64,000 nucleotides of DNA from Acanthopleura granulata (Eukaryota; Mollusca; Polyplacophora; Chitonida; Chitonidae), in the NCBI GenBank assembly GCA_016165875.1, contig JABBOT010000016.1, forward strand, positions 5,540,327 through 5,604,326, read 5' to 3'. Both the position numbers and the translations under genes were made by a program. Below are positions 51,529-63,361 of this stretch, in pieces. The notes beneath the pieces were generated by a model. The model saw only the letters and a list, made by a program, of their open reading frames with translations, ran no database searches and was not told the origin of the DNA. Positions within the stretch are counted from its first letter, which is position 1. Each line of letters starts with the position of its first letter.

Positions 51529-54067
51529 CAAAATCTTCACCTCTTTATATCAGTCCTGTGTCAACACGCAGCTGAAGAGCGGACGCGTCCCAGAAGTCGT
51601 CGGCTGTAATAATATTATTGGGAAACTCGATCCGCGCTGACAAGTGGCGTGCTGTCTGTACTCATCGCTGTGGGTATGGAAGCCTCTAACCGTCATCTGC
51701 ATGGTATATCAGAACGGGAAAGTATGGAAGGCCGTGTAACCACGCAAGAATACATTATGTATATCAAGGTCTGTTGATAAATTTCTCTCAGATTGCCTAT
51801 TTTCGTGCAACTGTGTTGTCCACATTTTTCAGTGACAAATTATTGTATAAAGGAAAAAAAATTACGAAATAAAGGTTGGCCTACTGTCGTACGACCTCCT
51901 GAAAACAGAGGCTGTTATTAATTCGGGTTCCACCATTTCATTGACATAATACATGCATAAATGAACGAAGACACTCTTTATTACCGTGTTTTTGACCGCG
52001 CTTTGCAGCGTGAGATGGAAGGAAAGGTGGTGAGAAAGTTCCAGTTGAAATGTGGTCATGCTGTAACGTCCTTTGGTTATTAATTGGCTGGTTGAAGGTT
52101 CGAATCCGACTCAGGCTTATTAAGGTTTGGGCTTTAAGTAAGTTGGTTTAAGGGCTATTTTGGGTAGTAAAGGGATAGTGAGGAAATAAGGGGAGTGGGG
52201 TTACTGTGGCAAGCTTTCGAGGGACTCACGTCCGTTTTTTCAACGAACGACAGACTTAATACATACCTGAACAGCAGCAATCAATTTTAATCCCAGGGGA
52301 ATAGGTAACATTGCCCATCAACACTTAATGGAGTATGGCAATCATTTTTTTTAGGCCATCAAGGCTGACAATGTTATTTGTCTTATACATGTAGTCTTAA
52401 GCCGCATTTAGATTTGACTTCTGGTATTTTTCAGAATTGATTTATTAATTAAGATTTGAACATAAACGGCAAATGGTCATTTTCGTCATGAAAGTCTTCA
52501 CCATTCTTGCTATTAAAATAAAAATTCCTTACGTAAGTCACAATTTCACCGCAGTAAACTGTTAATTTTGAGATTAAAGTTATGTCTGATCTAAATATGT
52601 AACAGTTGCGTGAATGATTCCGTTGCCTGGTGCTTTAAGGTCGTATATGTGAGCTTACCGTGCAGAGTTAGGTTATTTATGTGAGCTTATACACCGACTG
52701 CCATGCCTTCGTTTGGAGAAAAAAAAACGACACCAATGATTTCGTTTGGACGAAACCTTATCTCACCAAAAAAAAAAAAAAACTAGACCATTTTGGTCTG
52801 AAGCAGTTCAGAAACTCTCGTCTGTCTGTCTGTTTGCCCGTCGAGTGGTCAAACTCTTGATGTCCTCTCTCTTAACATGGGCCTATCGGTGTAATGCGGA
52901 AACTTCTTGTCCCTAAAGTTATTTTGGGGTGTCGATTTATGGACAAACCGGTAGTAACGTACTCATGTGTTAGAAGAGAAGAATAGTCAAATTAGCTTGG
53001 ATCCAAGTGACCATTGCTTGGGAACAGGCACAGGACCTTGTTGTTGACATCCTGTTACGAAACATATGGACCGCTAACTTTCAACGAGGGTTCTGAGTCC
53101 AGACACAATGTTTCTTTTTATTTGCATTCTTTGTTTTGTTTTTGTTTTCTTTTTTATTTATTTTTTTTTTTGGTTTTATTGTGGTGCGTTACACCTATAA
53201 GGAATTTCTGCTTGTTTCTTTCATAAAACCGAAAGCGGATTCGAACGACGACCACTGTGACATTTTCGCCTGTTTTAAAGTGCATATCAAGTGAGAAAAC
53301 AAAACAAAACAAAACAAAACAAAACAAAACATAAACCCAAGCATATGATTTAGAACCAACTGGTATATATAAACCGTCTCAAATTCAGCTCTTATTTCTC
53401 ATGAATTTACTGTAAACCAGTTCAACCGCGTTTCCATGGTTACATTTATATACAATGCTGCTTATTCCTCATTACTGCAGATACATCACTGTTAATTTGC
53501 GTCATTACCAATATGACGTCGTCGTTACGTAACGATTCCGCCCAGCTTTCCCGATCATCTGATGGTATATATATCTGAATGTTAAGAGCTGTATTCAGAC
53601 ATACATTACTGAGAGGCCACGTCTTGCTAATTGGTGTAGAAATGACACGGTGCCTCATTCAACCACATCTGCCACGTTACGCAATCCAACGGGGGAAAGT
53701 TGAATAAATGAAATGTAACTACAGGCCTCCTACAGATATCATAATTAAGCACATATTATATATCGCTCCGTGCAAACTACTGTAGATCGTTAGTGCCATA
53801 ATTACAGGTGCAGATGCACCTGTCTGTAGTTACCATAACTAACCTTCTGAAGTGTACTGGGATGCGCTCAGGATGTCAAACTCAGGCTCGCAGTTAATCT
53901 AAGACCAATCGTGCGAGTTCTACATCATAGGCGGCCGAGTGTAGTTCTATGTGTCTTTGCATTGTTTCCATGCTATTGGGTATACACGTGTTAAATGTGA
54001 TGCCACCACAGCACTGAATAATTCTAGGCCAATGTGCTGTAATAAATGGCATTTTAAATTATTACTT
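51529..54067. other. Intergenic, no gene recognised
   Basis: Unique AT-rich sequence with an (AAAAC)n microsatellite and several A or T runs. Confidence 0.5.
53296..53331. repeat. (AAAAC)n microsatellite
   Basis: About seven copies of AAAAC. Confidence 0.96.
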
Positions 54068-54215
54068 CTTAAATGTTTACCTGAATAGTTAGAACAAAAC
54101 CCTAACTCAGGTAAATTGACAAAAGGCCCGATTTCACCGTAACGTGTTGCCTACCATCACATTGTCGTCGCTACTCTGGATTTACTCTCTATGCTGTGAT
54201 CTTTCATGTTTAATT
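54068..54215. repeat. Dispersed repeat family H, copy 2
   Basis: AACCCTAACTCAGGTAAATT, CATCACATTGTCGTCGCTAC and TTTACTCTCTATGCTGTG. Confidence 0.85.
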
Positions 54216-54741
54216 ATATTTTCATAATTCAGCTCAGAAGAAAATACTAATCTTGGATGGTTTGCGTTTTTTATCGTCATAATAGGCCTACGCAGTGTCA
54301 ACTTCGCACTAGATTTGATTCCGGACTTCATTTCCACGTGTTGCCGTTTTTTCTCACTTGGATTTTGATGAAATCTGTTCTTTACAGTATCATTTAGTGA
54401 CTGGCATATCCAGGCAAAGTCAATGCAACATATTAAATATGGCCTTAAATTGTCTTAAATTACCAGGCTTAACCACTTTATTATTGAGTGTGACTTAGCT
54501 GGACATTAACTAAAAGTTCACAGTTCGAGAGGGACCCATCACTATCTCACCTAGTAGCTGACTAGTCGACTGCCTGGCAAGAACTAGAATCGAGTCTGAG
54601 GCCCAACTGGCCAACGCGCTGAGGTGAAACCAACGCTCCTTGCGAACGAGACAGCGATGCACTATAGCAATGTCTAGTATGTTGCATTTAACATTATTGC
54701 AGTGTCTTTTGGTGCTGGGGGTTGTGTAAATTGTTACTTGT

Positions 54742-54884
54742 TAAACAATTACATGACCAGTTAGAATACAACCCTAACTGAGGTAAATTGACAAGAGGCC
54801 GGATTACGGTAACGTGTGACAATTTGTCAACTATCACACTGTCGTCGCTGCTATGGTTTTACTCTCTATGCTGGAGACTTTTAT
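54742..54884. repeat. Dispersed repeat family H, copy 3
   Basis: AACCCTAACTGAGGTAAATT, GACAAGAGGCCGGATTACGG and ACTGTCGTCGCTGCTATGG. It abuts a family C fragment, so the two may form one longer element. Confidence 0.85.
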
Positions 54885-54904
54885 CATCTACAGCTTTTTA
54901 CATA

Positions 54905-55078
54905 GCTCTGTTTGCGTCAGTGTCAACAACGTTTCAATCATATAAGGACGGTTTCTTCTTGTTGCACACTGGCTCAGAAGCGGACGTCATTACGGCTTCC
55001 TCACTGGAACACCCATGCACGACACCCGACGTGACACCTTCCTCACTGTTATTGCATACTGTCACAGAACAGGCCTCT
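54905..55078 (-). mobile_element. Dispersed repeat family C fragment
   Basis: ACGTTTCAATCATATAAGGA and CACCCATGCACGACACCCGA align to the family C body with many changes. Confidence 0.55.
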
Positions 55079-55171
55079 TATAACGAGCGTTTGTGCAACA
55101 TAACAGTTTTTGAATGGTACTTTCCTTCCATCAATATGGTGCGCGTATCTGTGCGTCGCACATAAGAAAGC

Positions 55172-55270
55172 TCGTCGGTAACCCGGTAGTTTACTCCGAA
55201 CACGCTGGTTTCCACCACCTCCATCGTATACGTCACAGATTCTTGAAAAAGAATGGTATTAAACAACAAT
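55172..55270 (+). mobile_element. Dispersed repeat family D copy
   Basis: GTCGGTAACCCGGTAGTTTA, TTTCCACCACCTCCATCGTA and GGTATTAAACAACAATGAAT. Confidence 0.55.
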
Positions 55271-55341
55271 GAATGAATCAGTGATGTATCAGTCAGTTAT
55301 GTAGCCAGAGTCAGGCGTAAAAGTCAGGTTACTATCCTACT

Positions 55342-55588
55342 TCCGGAGTCTCTGTGACCTAGTGTTTAGCGTGCTAGTGCCGCACAACGACCCAAGAGTC
55401 TCTGGCCAATGTGGTCGCTGTGAGTTCAAGTGCAGCTCTTGCTGGCTTCCTCTCCGGTCGTAGAAGGTCTGTCTGCAACCGTGGGTTTCCTCAGGGGCTC
55501 TGCCCTGTTCCCTGCCACCACAATCATGGCCGCCGTCGTACAAGTGAGTCATTCTTCAGTACAGCGTAAAACTCCCATCAAATAAATA
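55342..55588 (+). mobile_element. SINE family A, nearly full length, diverged
   Basis: Head GGAGTCTCTGTGACCTAGTG, body with a 20-bp gap, and tail CATCAAATAAATA. Confidence 0.88.
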
Positions 55589-55599
55589 CAAATTTTATC

Positions 55600-58500
55600 A
55601 TATAACGAATGATCCAAACCAGGTTTGAAAGCAAGATATATGACTTTGTGCGGAAATGAATTACGAAATACATTGTTGACCACCGATCAGCACGAAGGTA
55701 ACATCCAATTAACAGGACATATGTATTTTACATTGATAATCTTGCTGAAGATATAACATAACTATATGAAAACACAAAAGAAAACACAATAATTTTGTCA
55801 TCGTATTCAATTTTTGTCTTTATTCTCTGTGCAAATATACTAAATTTACATATCGCAATGAATTGTGGGAAATCTCGCATTACCACGACATGGATTTGTA
55901 CACGTGATCTTTGATGAACCAATCAAAAAAGTAGTCTTATTCAGGACCTAAGTAACTTGTATATCATGTACACCAATAAAACACCAATAAAATCATTCAT
56001 CGATCGATCATGATTACATTTATTTAAAAAGTTACCCTGTTTACTTTGGACCGAACAGTCAACGGCCCGTTTGGAAATATAAACTTGTGCCTGTGATCTT
56101 TAACACACTCAAAAAATTAGCGTGGTCTTGCACGAAGCACTGGATTCAGCACACGGTACGTTTTCTGGCTTGTGCATTATGAACGCCCATTTGCATTAAA
56201 TCTGTGACACACTCAATCACACTCTGCACAAGTTTTCCCATATTTGTTGTCGTTCTTGCTATTCGGGAATAAAAGTCTGTGCACGGCCTTGTTTGAGAAG
56301 TTATATTATCTCGAATGTCGTAGACGTAGACAATCAGTTGTTATCATTTCAACCAAGTTCTATCGGGTATAACTAAGCCGTGTAGTATAGTATATATTGT
56401 AACAGTCAATGACATGCAGTTGCAAATTTTATACAATTTGCAAAATGATCAAAGAGATAATGCAAATGGACTTTTCCTCTAAGCCTGACACGCCAGGCCT
56501 TGAGCATTGTATAATGTGTTTAGCACCTTGACACTTGGTTTGAAAATTCAAAATGACTGACTCAATATGCCATATACAAACACTACAAGAGGCCATAAAT
56601 CTGCAACGTAATACCAAGTATCTCTAAGACAATGTATTTCAACAACAACTTGATCCTGTATGTTTCTGCATTCCAGAGAGCATGCAGCTCTAAACGCATC
56701 TCAGTCAAAGTGACATGACACCCTGTTGACTGATTGAATTCTTTCTTATTTCTTTCTTTTACAGTGTATCACATTTCCCTGGTGTAGAAATATCCCAGGG
56801 AACAAATATCACAAACAGTCTACAGAAACAGGCTAATATAACATGGTGGCGATAAACAGCAAGAGTAGTATATAAAGGGACAGACAGAAAACGTGTAACA
56901 GATATGGATCTAAAGCTTTCGGTAAGAATGAAATAGAAAACAATAATATGTGCATTTTGCCAACAATGGACTAGATTATTCGGATTACCAGATGAAAAAA
57001 AAAAACAACAAAAAAACTAACAATCACAAAGTGTCGTCAACCCCCCCCCCCCAAAAAAAAAATATGCTGGTTTTTAAAATAACACCCATATGAGAGAAAA
57101 AATGTGACATTTTACCCTGTTTTTTATGTGTAAATGCCGGAGTAAAAGTTAAAACGATATGACGTGTTCGACGAATAAAATGCTGGTATTTGATCGAGCC
57201 TTAAACGGTTTATTTTAAATCCGGAATTGTATAATCACCATGGATTCACATGCTTATATACGACCATGCGTTGTGCAATCGGTTGTTCTCTGCCCATAAA
57301 AGCGTTTAACTCAGTCAATTCCCCATGCACCTCTCCGAAATCTGTTTTAACGACGAGCGTTTTCTTTTGTTAGCTCACTGAACATGTGTACCCCATACGA
57401 CAAAAAGACCTCTGGAGAACAAAACGTCTGCGAATGTTCGCCTTTGTGGCTTATAAGAGAGTCAGAGATGGCTGAAGAACAAAACCATTGCACGTGTAAG
57501 AAATATATATATATATATATAATCACATCAGGACCTGCTGTGGGGATTTATTGCAAACTAACAGCTATGGGTTTATACGTGTACCCTCGGGAGTTGGAGT
57601 CTTAGGACTGGAGGGCACGAAGAGCGCGTGGAGGGGAAGGCGGGGTTTGCGAGGGGGGGGGGGGGCAGGAAGGTGAAAGTATTGTTTTATTTCCAGAGGA
57701 CCTGTACCTCGAATTAACAATACATACACATCGAATTAATCAAACCATATATACATATAGCATGTCTCACGTAAACCGCATGGTATACTATAGCATGTGT
57801 TATATCATTATCCGCGTCGTTATAAAACACGAAGCTTATTTTAGGTTTATTTTAGGCAGGGTACAGATATAGTCTAACGTGTGATTCTTTGCAAGCTGGC
57901 TTGTGCTGTTCACAACTTTCTTTTTGCAGTAAGTTTTCGTGATAACAGAGCTGTTTTCCTGTCTTTAAGTCACATTCGTTATGGTTCTAAACCCACCAGA
58001 CATCAACAAGTCGTTCAGAATGTCTTAATATAACAGAAATACACTCACATATCTATACAGCTGTTAAATCAAGCGAATCAGCCAATTTAAGAGCATTCTC
58101 AAGAGGTGAAAAAAAATTAAGAAAGATTAAAACCAAATCACAGAATCTTTAACCCTCACATTAAAACGCAGGACAATTAATACGTCACACAAAAACAGTT
58201 CCGGTTTGTTTTGCCAAAACAGAAAAAAACACACACCCCCCCCTCAAAAAAACCACCGGAAATAATATGCTATGCACAAGAGGAAATATATAAACATGAT
58301 ATTTAGACCAGGATAATCATTATTATTCCCTTGTATAATTCCCTGTAGCAATGTTATATACCAGTAAACCTACAGAATGTAGTTTTATTATTTGAAATCT
58401 AAAGTCAAATAAGGTTCTGAACAGGTGGCTGTTATTGGTCTTGGGGCAATGCAACAGTTGGCTATACCATACAGCTAAAATACATATATTATATCAAAAT

Positions 58501-61129
58501 AATGACAGAACTAAAAGATATTTCTTTTTACCAGTAATACGCAAGATCTTGGCATTAACAGGGAAAACAGTAAAACGGCTTTGAAAACTGTACTTCAAAA
58601 GACAGGTAAATTACCGTTCAACTAAACTTCCTGCAGGATCAATGTAAGTTTGTGTGTCTACATAAACATTTGGCAAACTAAAAATGGAATTCATAAATAG
58701 GATTTTGGCTAATTCAGCAGTGAAATGTAAAATGTAAATTATATAGTCCAATTAAAGAGCATTGTGTCTCAATCAAAATGGATATGCTATAGAATCATAT
58801 AAAGAAGCGGTACTACGCTCTGTTGACTTCAAAAATGTAAGTTTGTAACTATAAGGATTTTTATTAAATTCCTTATATAGCAACGGGCTGATATAATGCC
58901 ACCGAACCCTGCATGTACATAAGTCATATACGGTCATAATCGTGTTGGGTCAAACGTACACAGGCTTGTCTTTCATACAAAGGAGTTTATTACTCCATTC
59001 TTATCTTGAGTAGATGGATGCAGTCATTTCGTCAAACTAGCCGCATAACTCTTTGATATTAAAGCAAATCTCTCCTATATCAAATGAGCTCGTTCATGTT
59101 TCTTATTACCTCATTATAAACAATATTATAAAGTTTGAATTCTTGACTGAAATAAAATACGTTGGTTTTTTTTTTGGTTTTTTTTTGTACACTCCTGTAA
59201 TAAAATTTTGAGTTAATACTTGTAATTCGTAAATTTTTACGAAGGTAAACCTGTACTTTCCAAATACCACAGACGTAGCTCTGGCAACCAATTTCCAGTT
59301 TCCAAGCGGAGAGATAGCTGGCTGAGAATTCATTTGAAGTTGAAAACGCTCGTATCTTTTGAACCGTTTGAAAGCTCGGAATTTTGGCCTCAAGTTGTTA
59401 AATGCAGAACGAGACTAAGGTTTTTTTCCCTCTTTTTGTTTTTTTTTTATTTTCGTTTTAACAATGACACAGGGAGTTAGAAACGGACTGGTGGCTGTAA
59501 GGAATGAACAGTGCTGAATCCGCATTGTTAACTCGCTTAATGAAAACAGAAAATCTAATCATGACGAAATTATTGGACACAAGAATGGATTTATTGCCGA
59601 TGCTGAACAAGATGAGGGGATTTGCAAAAAGGTGTGAATAAACCCAAAAAATTGTCCCATGCAAATGAATATTCAAAACTACCCCTCGATGAAGCGTACG
59701 TACATATGTTAGCTATACCCGCTTCTACAAGAAAACTAAAGGATCTAGTTGGTGAAAAACTGACTTAACTCAATTTCCCACACATTTTACGATACAAATT
59801 TGTGACACAGAAATGGTTTACCCTGTTACTTTTATGGAAGATTTTCGATGTCCATTTTTTCTGTTCAAAATACGACGATTTAAGATTTGATATTGTGCTA
59901 TTCCGACTAACGATATAAATGTCCCACTTAAACATTCATTTCCTGCAGAAATATTATTGCTTTTCTTTTCTGGTGTATATATATTTACACGAATATATGT
60001 ACATCCAGGCACCTGGGCTGATAAGTAGAAAAATATCTAGTTCATAACGATGTTACAACGCATGTCCTATTACACACAAACGGTGGACAGGTACAAATTC
60101 CGGTGTAACTCGTGCGTTTATTTGTAGGATATACCACGAAACGACTGGACACTTTAACTGCTCTGTGTCTATAGAAGATCTTTTAATTCTCTGTCAGTGT
60201 GTAAATGCTCTCGCTAAATGATCATTGGTTAAAAATCAGATGTTTATTTGTAGTTTTACTGACTTTTTATGTATTAAACATATACAAGAGAAATAAATTT
60301 CCGATTTTTGTTCTTCGCGAATCTGTAAACAAAAATGTGCATTGCTTTTCCTTCGGATTTGTAAACCTCCGAACTGTCTGCATGGATCATTAATATTTCA
60401 CAAGTGTGTTAGTTTCGCACACTATCGCTTGTCTCAGTGCTTACATCAAGTAATGCAAAAAAGCAACCCATTTTGGCCAATATAAACTATAATTAAAATT
60501 TCGGAGTCAATATAAATAAATTAATAAAAACATAAATAGTTTTTTTTTTAACTGACAACTATAGCGCTTCCAAAAAAGGAAGAAAAGCCACAGGAATTAT
60601 TATGATCGTGAACAGTGAGCTATGTCAGAAATATTATGTCAAAATGTTGAATTATGCGTATCTTAAAAAAAACCCACACATCTCACTTTGTCAATCTGTT
60701 TTTTCTTCTTCTCTAAAGTATAGAAACCACCCTCATCAGAGCTCAAATCAGCTTATCTAAATTCGATCACTGGATCGAATTAAATTTAGAATATACATGT
60801 CATTTGTCAATTATAGTATATGCACTTAAATATCACTCACATTAAGAACTACGTGACAAGTGAAGTAAAACTTCCACTTAGAGGTACGATAAGTACAATA
60901 TATACAAAACAGTCAAAAATTAAATATATAGCTTCATTCATATCGTTATAAAACAACTATAATTAATCCTCACAGAATGTCCTGTGTGGAATAGATAATT
61001 AATAATTCGTCTCATGTAAATGGTCTAATTAAAATGAAAGTTGTTTGAAACTCTGTACACTGGATACAAAACACGAGTATTTCATCAACGATTCGACTTT
61101 CAGAGCATAGTGAAAGTTCGGCGAAACGT
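55600..61129. other. Repeat-poor intergenic stretch downstream of Frizzled
   Basis: About 5.5 kb with no SINE copy and no gene recognised, in contrast to the SINE-dense 24-34.5 kb. Short homopolymers and one small AT run only. Confidence 0.5.
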
Positions 61130-61415
61130 GTGTATCATTTCCATTTGTACACATTTTTATTTTCCAGGGAATCTGTTTTCACTCTTTTCCATGAAGTTAC
61201 CATGTACTTTCTGCGAAGAAATTAGTGTGCATTGCTTACCATGAGTTTTGCGTACACTTTCATCATGGTGTGCACTGTTTTCCAGAGGTTTAGGTACACT
61301 TTTTTCCAGTTGTTGATGTACACCTTTAACATTAAATATATGCACACTATTCGCCTCGAAAGCACACCAATACGTGCAGCAACTACGAGGCATGAAAATG
61401 CACACTTTTATTTCC
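61130..61415 (-). repeat. Degenerate short repeats in the Frizzled 3' flank
   Basis: About eight loosely spaced copies of a motif like GTGTACACTTTTTTCCA (plus strand) with CATG between them, roughly 25-32 bp apart. This is an old minisatellite or a cluster of related sites inside the probable 3' UTR. It keeps a frame open on the minus strand, not regarded as coding. Confidence 0.4.
61407..61412 (-). terminator. Candidate poly(A) signal of the Frizzled gene
   Basis: AATAAA on the minus strand about 140 nt past the Frizzled stop. A second AATAAA is at 61161-61156, about 390 nt past the stop. Which one is used cannot be told from sequence. Confidence 0.45.
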
Positions 61416-61552
61416 ACACCTATATTAGCAATGGTCCATGAAAGCCACGATATAACGCAACCTGAGATAGGAGTTATTCCCCTTTAGTTTCACTTTTGTT
61501 TTCCACCATTCAAGAGGGGTCCATTTGTACAAGTCGTATAGAACGCTCTATG

Positions 61553-63361
61553 CTAAACATGACTTAACGGTTGCTGCTTGCTAGCCGTGTAGCCTTGGTT
61601 AGTGTATTTATTCCTGCCAGGTTGAGTGTACTCTCCTCTTTGGCAGAGTCTACGGTAAAACCTTCTCCACGATTCCAGAGTTTTCCCCGTCCATATCCAG
61701 AAACCGGAAGTGATGCCAACAACGAGGCACATGAAATATTTTAGCATAAATACTGAAAAGTCCGGCACGGCGGCATCGCGACTGCAAGGACACGTGGCAC
61801 ACGAGCATGTGATCGTCTTTTCCCATCGTGGCCTCATGTGCTGTTCATAGATATAACACGAAATCACGATGGTGGCCGGAACAGTGTAAAGCACAGAGAA
61901 CACTCCGATGCGAATCATGAGCCGTTCCAGCTTATCGGTTTTGGTCCTTCCCTGTTGCTTTATCACATTACGAATTCGGAACAGCGACACGAAGCCGGCC
62001 AAAAGGAAAGACGTGCCGATGATGAGGTACACGAACAACGGTGCCAACACGAAGCCGCGAAGATTGGCGATGTTCTGGTTGCCAACGTAACAAATGCCGG
62101 CGATGGGGTCACCGTCCACCGAAGACGCTGCCAACACCCCGATGCTCTTCACGGAGGGAATCAACCAGGCCGCCAGGTGAAAGTACTGCGAGTGGCGGGC
62201 GATGGCTTCTTGTCCCCATTTCAATCCGGCCGCCAGGAACCAGGTGAAAGAGAGAATCACCCACCAAATCGACGACGCCATACCGAAGAAGTAGATGAGC
62301 AGGAAGACGACTGTGCAGACGGCGGGACCCGTGGTTTCGTACCGAATTATCTTCCCTCCCAACACTTCCTCGCAGGCAATGTCCTCTTTCCCCATGACAA
62401 GTCGGACGATGTACCCGATGCTGACCATGAAGTAACAACCACTGAGGAAGATGATCGGACGTTCCGGATACTTGAAGCGCTGCATGTCGATCAGGAACGT
62501 CAGAATCGTCATCAGGGTGGAAATACAGCAGAGAACGGACCATAGACCGATCCAAAACACGGCGAATGTCTTCTCCTCGTCCCCTTTGAAGTAGGGGCTA
62601 TCGCAGTTCAGGGCACAGTTCGATATGTTCCCCGTGGTCACCTTATTATAATGGCCGCTGTTTTTTGTGATGGGCACTAAGGGGTCTCGGCACCCACAGG
62701 AGCAGTTCGGCAAAAAGGTATTGAGAATGTTCAAGTGCTTCTTAAAATCCGGGAGGCTCCCGGGCGTTTTTATTCCAGGGAAGTGCCGGTTTTTAGTCGG
62801 ATCTTTAGGGTTGATGTTAGGATTTATATGGCCCGGAGGTTTCGGGTGGTATTTGGGCGGCGGGGTGGACTTCTCCGTGGTATTGGCGTCCATACACAGT
62901 GTACCTTTGGAGCCGTACTCCGGGAGGTGCTCACAGTTCATCCGTTCCGGCCAGGCGAAGCCGTACTGCATCATCAGCGGAGCGCATCCCGCCTTGGCCC
63001 TCTCGCACACCGATCGGCACGCCGGTAACGGCTTCTGGTAGTTCTCCATGCAAATCGGCGCATACATGCTGCACAGGAAAAACTTGAGATCCGAGGAGCA
63101 TTGAATCTGCACCAGAGGCCAGAATTGGTGAACTTCTAAACCGGCTTCTTCCTGTGTCTCGTGATTGAACTGGTTCGGCATGTACGTTAAGTTATAACCG
63201 ATGCCTTTACACATGGGAATGGTAATCTCCTGACACTTGCGCTGTGAATCGGCAGAGGTGTTCGCGACACATACCACCGTGATAAGTAATCCGACGATGA
63301 CAGCTGCGCGGAGAGTTTTAACCTCCATCGTGCCCGGAGGCAAAGTTCTTGAAGTCTGCAT
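61553..63361 (-). CDS. fz5/8: Frizzled-type Wnt receptor, Frizzled-5/8 class
   Basis: Seven-pass plasma-membrane receptor for Wnt ligands, signalling through Dishevelled. The 602-residue frame is intact in one exon. A signal peptide is at about 12-38. The cysteine-rich Wnt-binding domain has all ten cysteines (43, 51, 88, 97, 104, 115, 119, 126, 143, 156). A Pro/Asn-rich linker runs at 157-215. Membrane helices lie at about 266-289, 302-321, 346-372, 394-412, 436-461, 482-505 and 536-558. The Dishevelled-binding KTxxxW motif is K560-W565. The C-terminus SHV fits a class I PDZ ligand. The linker, tail and PLSHV end point to the 5/8 class rather than 1/2/7 or 4/9/10. M12 (63328) has the better context (A at -3, G at +4) and starts the signal peptide cleanly, so translation may begin there. 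Plus-strand ORFs of up to 235 codons across it are shadows. Confidence 0.96.
   Translation of the reverse strand: MQTSRTLPPGTMEVKTLRAAVIVGLLITVVCVANTSADSQRKCQEITIPMCKGIGYNLTYMPNQFNHETQEEAGLEVHQFWPLVQIQCSSDLKFFLCSMYAPICMENYQKPLPACRSVCERAKAGCAPLMMQYGFAWPERMNCEHLPEYGSKGTLCMDANTTEKSTPPPKYHPKPPGHINPNINPKDPTKNRHFPGIKTPGSLPDFKKHLNILNTFLPNCSCGCRDPLVPITKNSGHYNKVTTGNISNCALNCDSPYFKGDEEKTFAVFWIGLWSVLCCISTLMTILTFLIDMQRFKYPERPIIFLSGCYFMVSIGYIVRLVMGKEDIACEEVLGGKIIRYETTGPAVCTVVFLLIYFFGMASSIWWVILSFTWFLAAGLKWGQEAIARHSQYFHLAAWLIPSVKSIGVLAASSVDGDPIAGICYVGNQNIANLRGFVLAPLFVYLIIGTSFLLAGFVSLFRIRNVIKQQGRTKTDKLERLMIRIGVFSVLYTVPATIVISCYIYEQHMRPRWEKTITCSCATCPCSRDAAVPDFSVFMLKYFMCLVVGITSGFWIWTGKTLESWRRFYRRLCQRGEYTQPGRNKYTNQGYTASKQQPLSHV

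Noticed and set aside
61838..62545. Long plus-strand ORF of 235 codons opposite Frizzled
   Set aside because: It is antisense to the conserved Frizzled membrane helices; codon bias of the real gene keeps the opposite frame open.
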